Shown piece by piece: positions 37,641 through 50,110 of a stretch of 64,000 bases of DNA. Numbering within the stretch: the stretch's first letter is position 1; each line of letters opens with the position of its first letter. Both the position numbers and the translations under genes were made by a program. Origin of the DNA: Sapria himalayana (taxonomy: Eukaryota > Streptophyta > Magnoliopsida > Malpighiales > Rafflesiaceae); the NCBI GenBank assembly GCA_029783825.1, contig JAREIK010004353.1, positions 1 through 64,000 on the forward strand. Reading direction: 5' to 3'. Below the pieces are notes generated by a model. That model searched no databases and was not told the origin of the DNA. It was given only the letters and a program-made list of their open reading frames with translations.

Positions 37641-40600
37641 AAATCTTAAATCTCATTTAAATTTGGATTCATTATAATTTTAAATATTTATTAGTTATTT
37701 TTTATATAAATATTAATTTCGAAATAAATAATTAGTCAGACAAATATAATATTAATAATTTACTTTTAATAAAAAAATATAATCTTATAAAAAAAAGTAA
37801 AAATTTAAAAACAAAAAATTATTATTTAGTAATAAATTTTCCATTGATTTTGAATCATTTTAGGTTTTAATATTATATTTTAATTCATATCTATCATATT
37901 AATACTAGTTTTATTAATTTATTTTTTGATAATTGATATCAGATTTATCAAAAAAATTATTTATAATTAGTTTATATTATATATAATTATAATGATTATT
38001 ATTACTAAATATTTTATTCACATTTTAATAAAATTTTAAAATTATTATATTTTCAAATGTTATAACCTTTGAAAATGTGAAAAAATAACAAAAATAATTT
38101 TTTTGATATTTTATTATTTAAATAAATCTTATAAACCACTAAATGTCTAAATACTTAAATCAATAACTCCTAAATCTCGAAATCCCTAAATAGATAATGA
38201 TTTTAAACCGGTATACCCTAAATAATAAATAATAAATCTCAATATTATTTTTTTCATTATAATTTAAAATATTAATTTTAATTATTTATTAGTTTATTTT
38301 TATATAATTATTAATTACAGAATAAATTGAGTTAGATAAATTTAATTTATATAATTATTTTTCATCAAAAAAATAGAGATAAACTTTTTAGAAGTAAAAA
38401 AATTCAAAACAAAGAATTATTATATAGTAATATATTTTGCTTTGTTTCTGAATTATTTTAGGTTTTGTAATTATCTTTAAATTGATATCTATCATATTAA
38501 TAATAGATTATTAATTTATTCTTTGATCATTATTAGAATATTTTTCAATATTAATATTTATATTAAATTTATATGATATATAAATATAATGATTATTATA
38601 ACTAAATAGTGTATTCACTTTTAAAAAAAATTTAAAAATTATTATATTTTCAATGGTTATAACCTTTGAAAATATCAAAAAATAAAAAAAATAAATTTTT
38701 TTATATTTTTTTTAAATAACACCTATAAACCACTAAATGCATGCACAATTAAATCAGTAAACTCCTAATACCCATAATGACTAAATACATAAACCATTAA
38801 ACCTCTATATACTACTTAATAATTAATAAACCTAATTTTTAGTTCTATTTATTATAATTATAAATATTCATTTTAATTATTTATTAGTTTATTTTTATAG
38901 AAATATTTATTATAAAATATATTATGAGGGCGAAAAATATAATTTAAAAAATATATATGATCATAAAAGAAGTAAAATTTTAAAAATTAAACACTGTTAT
39001 CCAGAAATTTATTTTACTATAATTTTGAATCAATTTGGGTTTTGTAATTATTTTTTAATTAATATTTATTTTAATATCAATAGTTTATAAATTTAATTTT
39101 GATCATTATTATAATATATATCAATAAAATTGTTTATATTGAATTTATAAGATATATAATTATGAATATTATTATAACTAAGTATTGTATTCACATTTCA
39201 AAAATTTTAAATATTATTATATTTTCAAAGGTTATAACCTATGAAAATGAGAAAATTTTATTCAAATTTTATTTGATATTTTATTTTTTTAAATAAAACA
39301 TATAAACCACTAAAATCCAAAAACATAAATCACTATAATCCTAAATGAAAAAACCTCTATATACTTAATCCATTAAACAGTTATATAGTAATTATAAATC
39401 ATAAATCTCATTTTAAATTTTATTCAGTATAATTTTAAATTTTTATTTTAAATATTTATCAGTTTATATTTATAGAAATATTAAATACAGAATAAATTAT
39501 TAGTGAGAAATATCTAATTTAAATTAAACACGTATCTCTAAATAATAAATAATAAATCTCATTTTTTTCATTATAATTTTAAATATTCATTTTAATTAAT
39601 TATTTGTTTTTTTATAAATATATTAATTACAGAATAAATTATGAGTTAAACAAATATAATTTATATGAATTATTTTTAATCAAAAAAATATACATAAACT
39701 TTTTAAATGAAAAAAAAATTCAAAACAAAAAATTATTTTATAGTAATATATTTTTCTTTACTTCTGAATCATTTTAGGTTTTGTAATTATATTTTTATTG
39801 ATATCTATCTTATTAATAATAGATTATTAATTTATTTTTTGATCATTAGTAGAATATTTATCAATAAAATTGTTTATATAGAATTTATATGATATATAAA
39901 TATAATGATTATTATAACTAAAGATTATATTCACATTAGAAAAAAAATTAAAATTTATTGTATTTTCAAATGTTATAACCTTTGAAAATATCAAAAAATA
40001 ACAAAATTAAAACTTTTGTTATTTTATTTTTTAAATAAAACATATAAACCACTAAATGCATATATAGGTAAATGAGTAAACTCCTAAATACATAAACCAT
40101 TAAACCACTATATACTACTTAATAATTAATAAATCTAATTTTTATTTTATTTATTATAATTTTAAATATTGATTTTAATTATTTATTAGTTTATTTTTAT
40201 AAAATAGTTATTACATAATAAATTATGAGTGCGACAAATGTAATTTAAATAATTTATTTTTAATCAAAAAAAATAAATACACTTATAAAAGAAGTAAAAA
40301 TTTTAAAATTAAAAATTATTATACAGTAATATATTATAATTTAATCTTGAATTGATTTGGGTATTGTAAATATTTTTTAATTAATATGTATCTTATTATT
40401 AATAGTTTAATAATTTAATTTTTGATCATTATTATATTATATATCAATAAAATTGTTTATATTGAATTTATATTATATATAATTATTAATATTAAAATAA
40501 TTAAATATTGTATTCACATTTCAAAAAATTTTAAATATTATTATATTTTCAAAGGTTATAACATATGAAAATGAGAAAAAATTACCAATTTTTTTTGTTA

Positions 40601-42313
40601 TTTTATTGTTTAAATAAAACCTATAAACCAATAAATGCCTAAAAACATAAATTGCTAAAGTCCTAAACAACAAACCCTTTAAATAATTAAACCATTAAAC
40701 ATGTGTACATTAAAAAAAAATCTTAAATCTCAATTTAATTTTTATTAAGTATTATTTTAAATTTTTATTTTAATTATTTATCAGTTTATTTTTATAGAAA
40801 TATTAATTACAAAATATATTATTAGTGAGACAGATCTAATATAAATAATTTATTTTTCATCATAAAAAATATATATCCTTATAAAAAGAGGCAAAATTTT
40901 AAAAACAAAAATTTATTATTTAGTAATATATTTTATTTTGATTTTGAATCATTTTAGATTTTGTATTTATATTTTAATTTATATCATTCTTATTAATAAT
41001 AGTTTATTAATTTTTTGTTGATCATTATTATAATATGTATAAATAAAATTATTTATATTGAGTTTAAATTATATATAATTATTAAGATTATTATAACTAA
41101 CTATTATATTCAGATTTTAAAAAAATTAAAAATTATTTTATTTTCAAAGGTTATAACCTTCAAAAATTAAAAAAAAAATCAAAAAATAAAATTTTTTATT
41201 CTTTCATTCTTTAAATAAAACTATAAATCACTAAAGGCCTAAACAATTAAATCACTAAATACCAAAACACCTAAATACTTAAACCATTAAACTAGTATAT
41301 CCTTTATAATCAATAATAAATGTCTATTTTATTTGTATTCATTATATTTTTTAAAATTCATTTTAATTATTTATTAATTTATTTTTATAGAATTAAAAAT
41401 TAAAAATAAATTAAGAGGAAGACAAATATAATTTAAATAATTTACTTTTTATAAAAAAAAATATAAACTTATAAAAAGAAGCAAAACATCAAAAAAATTA
41501 TTATTTAGTTATATATTTTATTTTGATTTTGAATAAATTTACGTTTTGCAAATATATTTTAAATAAAATCTTTCTTATTAATAATAGTTTATTAATTTTT
41601 TATTATCATTAATATAATATCTATCTATATAATTATTTATATTGAATTTACATGATATATAATTATTAAGATTATCATAACTAAATATAGTATTCACATA
41701 TTATAAAAATTTTAAAAATTGTTATATTTTCAAAGGTTATAAACTTCAAAAATGATAAAAAATAACAAAAATAAATTTTTTGTTATATCATTGTTTAAAT
41801 AAAACTTAAAACCAATTAATTTCCTAAACACATAAATCTCTAAACTCCTAAACCCCAAAGCCCCTAAATACTTAAACTTTTAAACTCGTAAACCTTAAAT
41901 TTAATTTAAATAATGTATTGAAATATTAATTACAAAATAAATTATGAGTGATACAAATATAATTTAAATAATTTATTTTTCATCAAAAAAATATATTAGA
42001 TAATAAAAAGAAGCAAAAACTAAAAAACAAAAATTATTATTTAGTAATAAATTTTACATTTTTTTTGAATCATTTTAGTTTTTTTAATTATATTTTAATT
42101 TATATCTATCATATTAATAATAGCATATTAATTTATTTTTTGATAATTGATATCATATCTATCAATAAAATTGTTTATATTTAGTTTATATTATATATAA
42201 TTATAATGATTATTATTACTAAATATTTTATTCACCTTTTTTAAAAAATTTAAAATTATTATATTTTCAAAGATTATAACCTTTGAAAATGTGAAAAAAT
42301 ATCAAAAATATTA
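37641..42313 (-). repeat. Satellite array, - orientation, from LTR to second inversion
   Basis: Cores near 38,050, 38,646, 39,222, 39,965, 40,546, 41,140, 41,730 and 42,266. Class order: rest of Z, P, S-like, W, T, S, W, T, Q, V, then the array stops about 25 bp after a core and turns round. The W-T-S-W-T run resembles the run at 15,331-17,960. Frames at 39,099-39,296 and 39,707-39,892 are satellite translations. Confidence 0.92.
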
Positions 42314-43620
42314 TCAAAGGTTTAGTATTTAAATATTTTGTCATTTGAAAATTTAGCGGTTTATATTTTTAGGCATTTAATGGTTTATAGGTTTTATTTA
42401 AAGAATAAAATAATAAAATAAAATTTAGATTTTTTTTCTCAATTTCATACGTTATAACCTTTGAAAATATAATAATATTTAGAATTTTTTTAAATGTAAA
42501 TATAATATTTTAGTATTAATAATATTAATAATTATATATCATATAAATTCAACATAAACAATTTTATTGATAGATATTATAATAATGATCAAAAATTAAA
42601 TTAATAAATTATTAATAAAAAGATAGAAATTAATTAAAAAATATTTATAGAACCCAAATTGATTAAAAATTAAAGTTAAATATATTACTGCATAATAATT
42701 TTAAATTTTTAAATTTTTATCTCTTTTATATTCATATATATATTTTTTCATTAAAACTAAATTATTTAAATTATATTTGTTGCACTCATAATTTATTTTG
42801 AAATAAATATTTCCATAAAAATAAACTAATACATAATTAAAATGAATATTTAAAATTATAATAAATAGAAATAAAAATTAGATTTATTATTTATTATGTA
42901 TTATATATCGGTTTAATGGTTTCTATATTTAGGCATTATGGTGTCCAGGAGTTAACTTATTAAACTGTGTATGCATTTAGTAGTTTATTGGTTTTATTTA
43001 AAAAATAAAAAAAACATAATTTTTATTATTTTTTGATATTTTGAAAGGTTATAACCTTTAGAAAATATAATAATTTTTAAATTTTTTTCAAAAGTGAATT
43101 CATTATTTAGTTATAATAATCATTATATTTATATATCATATAAATTCAATATAAAATATTTTATTGATAAATATTCTAATAATGATCAAAAATTAAATTA
43201 ATAATCTATTATTAATAAGATAGATATCAATTATAATATAATTACAAAACCTAAAATGATTCAGAACTAAAGCAAAATAAATTACTATATAATATTTTTT
43301 TGTTTTGAATTTTTTTTTTATTTTAAAAAGTTTATCTATATTATTTTGATAAAAAATAATTTATATAAATTATATTTGTGTAACTCATAATTTATTTTGT
43401 AATTAATATTTATATAAAAATAAACAAATAAATAATTAAATTTGAATATTTAAAATTAAAATTGAAAAAAAATGAGATTTATTCTTTATTATTTAGGATA
43501 TACCGGTTTAATTTAAATTAGATCTGTCTCACTAATAATTTATTTTGTAATTAATAGTGTAATAAAAGTAAACTGATAAATAATTAAAATAAAAATAAAA
43601 ATTATATTGAATAATTAAAA
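42314..43620 (+). repeat. Satellite between second inversion junction and segment A (right copy)
   Basis: Cores near 42,447 and 43,043. Class order T, W, S. From about 43,045 to segment A the sequence mirrors 21,441-22,010. Beyond the core at 43,043 the monomer is W-class, whereas the left arm has Y, so the arms part at that core. Confidence 0.9.
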
Positions 43621-45920
43621 TAATTTATTTTGTTCCTCTCTCAACTCTAGAATGATTGCTAAAGCTCTAACCAAAATAATAGGAGCTTTTACTTTATCTC
43701 TTTTATGTCTCATCATATTTGATGTTGAATCACTGGGCTATCAAAGGTAATTTGACTCATGTACGCTAACAGACTAAACAAAAGTTGTACCCCTATGTGT
43801 TGAAATAACTAGTTGTTGAGGATGCTATTTATATTGATTATTGTAATTTCTTATAAAATATCTCTCATGCACACACTCAATGAAATTTTTTAAAACATAG
43901 TTCACCTCTAAAAAATAACCACCTTGTAGCCTATTAGACAAACTAGCCCCATGGCAGTTTTAGCAGGGCAAGAAGTATGTGCTCTCTTTAATCAAGAATC
44001 ATAAAATTTATTTTATTGGCATGTCTAAGCCTTTTTTTATATCCTCATCGATATGAAAAGTATCATTTCTTTCTTTTTATATTAAATGAGTTAAGTATAC
44101 AACCTCACAATACCCAAAAAGGTGTAAATGAATCATATTCAAATGTATAAAAGGTTTTAATCATTGATCAAAATATTAGTCTTGCATATTGACACTTGAA
44201 GTCACAAATCAAAGGAAAAATCCATAGTGATATTTTCAATCCAAAGAATTTTAGCTATAGAAAGTTATAAAGAGTAGTACTCGAGCTTTAACTATTTTTA
44301 GGGACATGACTTTTGCTCTTGAGGAATGTCCAAAGTTACAATCATTCGTAGTGCAATGACTTTGCAATATAAAGATAAAATGCACAAGCTATGGTCATAT
44401 CCAATACTGTGACCCAGTATTATAATGATTAAATATATATTAATGATCATTCTTAGTCCATAACAATATGTTCAACAGAGAGACACAAATTATGGTATAT
44501 TCTCATCGATATGATTTTGTGTTCTAGAGACAAAATATACAATCATGACCATTGCTAATGCTACAATAAACTAAAGAAAGAAAGAGACTTAATCCATAAC
44601 TCACCCCTTGAGTCATGACTTTGTGTTACATATATAAAAAGATAAATCTGTGACATTCTTAAAAGTTGTGAATTTCAATTTAAATTTAACACTTAGACAT
44701 TTGATTATAAAAGTGGAAAACATGAGATATAGGATTTAGGTTTTATTGACAAGGGTTATTGTTTATGGTTTAAGGTTTAGGATTTAAAGTTTAGGGTTTA
44801 TGGTTTTTTTTAATTTTTTTTTTGGAAAATACACATTTTATTTATCATTTAGGCACACAACTTACAAGAGACTAAAAAGATGACTAATTTAGATCAGCCC
44901 ATCAAATCCTATGCACCTTATGATGCACCATATTAAAACTATGCAAATATAATATTGTGCATGTGTGTAACATGCAGCATCAAGTATTTGCCTATGTCAT
45001 TTCTATGCAATGGAATACTTGTAAAACTGAATAACCATAAATCCACAAGTCCATATCTACGGCACTTTGTCAATTCATTCTTACCTCTAAATTCCACATT
45101 CTTTTGCTCCAATGATCCTCAACAGAGTAATCTAGGGTTAGAATTCTTACTCCTCAAGCTCCAAGAAGTGGTTGTATGTTGCACTGACAAAATATCAAAA
45201 AATATGCATGTATCGGTGTGCATATGTGATGAGGGCCATCTCATAGTCTAATTCTCTACATGTACAACAAAGCTAGAATACAAGTAAAATTACAAAATGC
45301 TATAAAGATGTGTCTTCTGCTCCCGAAAGTGTAGCATTGCCTAATGTTTATTTACAAAATGCATTAGTGGGCCCCACTTAGAGATACTCATGAGTTTAGT
45401 TGCCCTAATTACAAGTTACATAGAGAATAGACAAGATTGTATGTGTGAGTATATCATGATCCATCTCTACAAGTACATTGTGCATACAAAGTCCGAAATA
45501 CAAATAAGACTACAAACATAAACTATAATTTTGAATCTTTCGCTCCCATGTGGATGGTCTGGGCTCTATTGCTTACTGGCACTACTTGCTGATGCTTCAG
45601 ATTTTTCCGGCTCACCAATTAATCATGGATTACCTGCTACTCCTGTTTGGCGATGGTTGGGTGGCGCTCTATGCTGCCTGATAGGGCTAGTGGGACCCAC
45701 TCCTAGCTACTCCTGGGTTTACTCCCGACCACTTTGCTCGGTCTCGTCAGTTGTCTGAATGTTATCATCCTGGCTTGCTAGCGGTGCCCTCTACAAGCTG
45801 GTGAACTTTTGGCTGCTTTTAGGACTCGCTGGCCCCTCTAAATACTACACCAAAATGGACAAGAATATGTGCACATGTGTACTTTGGTCAATCGCTATGT
45901 GTGTGTGGTGCTGCAGTATC
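43621..45920 (-). other. Non-satellite segment A (right copy, inverted)
   Basis: Reverse-orientation copy of 18,997-21,440. Both junctions with satellite match those of the left copy, so A was present before the duplication. Identity is about 90% by eye in most sampled places, but the first ~200 bp, together with the adjoining satellite, is almost identical to the left copy. The A tract and telomere-type array are retained. Two short plus-strand frames (44,955-45,251 and 45,531-45,758) show no recognisable domain; the first is not preserved in the left copy (stop plus one-base shift). It is treated as non-coding. Confidence 0.7.
44762..44823 (-). repeat. Telomere-type 7-bp array and T tract (right copy of A)
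   Basis: Units TTTATGG, TTTAAGG, TTTAGGA, TTTAAAG, TTTAGGG, TTTATGG at strict 7-bp spacing (44,762-44,803), then a T tract (44,804-44,823), then the inverted polyadenylation signal at 44,837-44,842. This is the reverse complement of the left-copy arrangement. Confidence 0.75.
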
Positions 45921-48900
45921 AGAGTATAGGAGTTTAGTAATTTAAGTATTTAGGTATTTTGTGGTTTATAGGTTTTATTTAAATAATTAAATAACAAAAA
46001 AATTATTTTTATGATTTTTCTCATTTTCAAGATTATAACCATTGAATATCATGTAAATTCAATATAAATAATTTTTTTGATCTATATTATAATACTGATC
46101 ATAAAATAGATTAATAAACAATTATTAATAAGATATATATTAATAAAAATATATTTGCAATACCTAAAACGATTCAAAATCAAAGTAAAATATATTACTA
46201 AATAATAATTTTTTATTTTTAAATTTCTGATTCTTTTTGTAAGCTTATAAATTTTTTTGAAGAAGATAAATTATTTAAATTATATTTCTCATTCATAATT
46301 TTTTTTTGGAATTAATATTTCTATAAAAATAAACTAATAAATAATTAAAATGAATATTAAAATTATAATGAATACAAATAAAAATGAGATTTATGATTAT
46401 TTATTCAGGGTATACCAGTTTAATGGTTTAAGTATTTAAGAGTTTAGGAGTTTAATGATTTAAGTGTTTAGGTATTTAGTAGTTTATATGTTCTATTTAA
46501 AAAATGAAATAACAAAAAAAATATTTTTCAAATTTTTTAGCAATTTTGAAGGTTATAATCTTTATAAATATTATAATTTTTAATTTTTTATCAAATGTGA
46601 ATACAATATTTAGTTATAATAAACTTAATAATTATATATCATGTAAATTGAAAATAAACAATTTTATTGATAGGTATTAATAAACTAAATATAAATATAA
46701 ATATAATAATGATCAAAAAATAAACTTATAAACTATTATTAATTGATAGATATTTATATATTAATTATAATTACTTAAAACTTTAAAAATGGTTTAAATG
46801 TTTAAGTATTTAAGGGTTTTGTAGTTTAGGGGTTTAGGAATTTAATGATTTAAGTGTTTAGGCATTTACTAGTTTTTAGGTTTTATATAAACAATAAAAT
46901 AACAAAAAAATTATTTTTTTGATTTTTTCTCATTTTTAAAGATGATAACCATTAAAAATATAATAATTTTTAAATTATTTTGAATGTAAATATAATATTT
47001 AGTTATAATAATCTTTATAATTATATATCAAGTAAATTCAATATAAATAATTTTATTGATAAATATTCTAATAATGATCAAAAAATAAATTAATAATCTA
47101 TTATTAAAATATAATTCCAAAACCTAAAAATGATTTTGAAGCAAAGCAAAATATATTACTATATAATAATTTTTTGTTTTGAAAATATTTTTTATATTAA
47201 AAAGTTTATCTATACTTTTTTGATGAAAAATAATTTATATAAATTATTTTTGTCTAGCTCAGATTATTTTGTAATTAATATTTATATATAAATAAACAAA
47301 TAAATAAATAAAATGAATATTTAAAATTATAATGAAAAAAAATCAGATTTATTATTTATTATTTAGTGATACTATTTTAATTTAAATTAGATCTATCTCA
47401 CTAATAATTTATTTTGTAATTAATATTTCTATAAAAATAAACTAATAAATAATTAAAATAAAAATTTAAAATTATACTGAATAAAAATTAAAATGAGATT
47501 TATGAATTATTATTAATGTTTACCAGTTTAATGGTTTAAGTATTTAGAGGTTTTATCATTTAGTAGTTTCGTGATTTATGTTTTTAAGCATTTAGTGGTT
47601 AATAGGTTTTATTTAAATAATAAAATAACAAAAAAAATTATAATTTTTTCTCATTTTCATAGGTTATAACCTTTGAAAATATAATAATATTTAAAATTTT
47701 TTGAAATGTCAATACAATATTTAGTTTTAATAATATTAATAATTATATATCATATAAATTCAATATAATCAATTTTATTGATAGATAATATAATAATGAT
47801 CAAATTTAAATTAATAAACTATTAATAAAAAGATTTATATTAATTAAAAAATATTTACAAAACCCAAATTGATTCAAAATAAAATAAAATATATTACTGG
47901 ATAATAATTTTTAATTTTTAAATTTTTACTTCTTTTATAAGCATATATTTTTTTTGAAAAAAAAAATTAATTAAAATATATATGTCGCTCTCATAATTTA
48001 ATTTGTAATAAATATTTCTATAAAAATAAACTAAAAAATAAATAAAATGAATATTTAAAATTATAATAATTAGAAATAAAAATTAGATTTATTAAATATT
48101 AAGTAGTATATAGTAGTTTAATGGTTTATGTATTTATGCATTATGAGGTTTAAACATTTCCAGATATAACTGTGTATTCATTTAGTGGTATATAGGTTTT
48201 ATTAAAAAAATAAAATAATTAAAAAATTTATTTTTATTATTTTTTTATATTTTCAAAGGTTATAACCTTTGAAAAAAAATATTTTTTTTTAAATGTGAAT
48301 ACAATATTTAGTTATAATAATCATTATATTTATATATCATATAAATTCAATATAAACAATTTTATTGATAAATATTTCAATAATGATCAAAAAATAAATT
48401 AATAACCTATTATTAATAAGATAGATATCAATTAAAATATAATTACAAAACCTAAAATGATTCAGAAGAAAAGCAAAATATATTACTATATAATAATTTT
48501 TTGTTTTTAATTTTTTTTTTCAAAAAGTTTATCAATAATTTTTTGATGAAAAATAATTTATATAAATTATATTTGTCTAACTTAATTTATTTTGTAATTA
48601 ATAATTATATATAAATAAAAAATAAATAATTAAAATGAATATTTAAAATTATAATGAAAAAAAATGAGATTTATTATTTATTATTTAGGGATACAGGTTT
48701 AATTTAAATTAGATCTGTCTCACTAATAATTTATTTTGTAATTAAAATTTTTATAAAATAAATTGATAAATAATTAAAATAAAAATTTAAAATTATACTG
48801 AATAAAAATTAAAATTAGATTTATGTTTTATTATTAATGTATACTAGTTTAATGATTAAATATTTAGAGGTTTTGTCGTTTGAGTTTAGCGATTTATGTT

Positions 48901-49512
48901 TTTAGGGTTTTAGTGGTTTATTGGTTTTATTTAAAAAAAATAAAATAATAAAAAAAATTTCTATAATTTTTTATCACTTTCATAGGTTATAACATTTGAA
49001 AATATAATAATATTTAAAATTTTTTAAAATTTTAATACAATATTTTGTTATAATAATATTAATAATTATATATCATATAAATTTACTATAAATAATTTTA
49101 TTGATAGATATTATAATAATGATCAAAATTTAAATTTATAAACTATTAATATTAAGATAGATATTAATTAAAAAATATTTACAAGACCCAAATTGATTCA
49201 AAATTAAAGTAACTTATATTACTTGATAATAATTTTTAATTTTTAAATTTATACTTCTTTTATAAGCTTATATTTTTATTAGATAGATAATATATTATTT
49301 AAATTATATGTGTCCCACTCATAATTTATTTTGTAATATATATTTCGAAATAAATACACTAATAAATAATTAAAATGAATATTTAAAAATATAATAAATA
49401 GCAATAAAAAATATATGTATTATTATTAAGTCGAATTTAGCAGTTTAATGGTTTATGTATTTAGGCATTATGGGATTTAGAAATTTACTGATTTAACTGT
49501 ATATGCATTTAG
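45921..49512 (+). repeat. Satellite array between segment A and hAT relic (right arm)
   Basis: Cores near 46,020, 46,545, 46,935, 47,658, 48,250 and 48,978. Class order: two simple-block units (one shortened), S, T, W, S, T, W. It is the mirror of 15,331-18,996. The core at 46,020 is damaged by a deletion joining it to the following body. Confidence 0.92.
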
Positions 49513-49711
49513 TAGGGCTGCTCATGGGACTCAGTGATTCGCGACCCAACGCGAAGTCTAGTCCCGAAAGAATCGGGACTTAGAAAAATCTATTGACTTT
49601 GAGTTTTCTCGTCCCATTTTGTCACGTATTTTTTCTTTTGGGATAGTTTCGGATCTTAAGCAATATCCATCCCGAGAACTATCCCGACCTAAAAAATCAA
49701 TACTAGAACTA

Positions 49712-49713
<2 letters not shown>

Positions 49714-49744
<31 letters not shown>
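49714..49744. repeat. (TA)n microsatellite in hAT 5' region
   Basis: About 31 bp of TA dinucleotide, the shorter allele of the tract at 15,070-15,129. The open frames around it (49,558-49,794 minus, 49,748-49,936 plus) are not genes. Confidence 0.95.
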
Positions 49745-49746
<2 letters not shown>

Positions 49747-50110
49747 CATGAAGATGACACCAATTCCACTACTGACCATCCAATTCCGACGCACCTATTG
49801 CTGTTCCGACGAGTTCCAGGCCACCTCACACCGTTCCAGCCATGTTCAGTTAGGTCCAGCCCTTGTCCGTCGCAGTTCTGGTTGCCTCCACCGTGTCTCA
49901 GATGCCACCAGCCTTTTGGTTTGTTTTTCTGTCTAGAATTGAGTGATTAATTATTATTATTATTATGTGTCTTAGTCAGTTTTGTTGAGTATTGGTTGTG
50001 GTTTTGTGGATGGGCTGAAAGAGTGTGCTGAATGTGTTAGAGTCAATTTTGTAGAGCTTGCTTGTTCGAAATATTTATATGTATTTATGCTTAACATATC
50101 ATATTAATTG

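Noticed and set aside
44955..45758. Two plus-strand frames of 98 and 75 codons in the right copy of segment A
   Set aside because: The first is interrupted in the left copy by a stop and a one-base shift and neither shows a recognisable motif, so no evidence of selection for coding.
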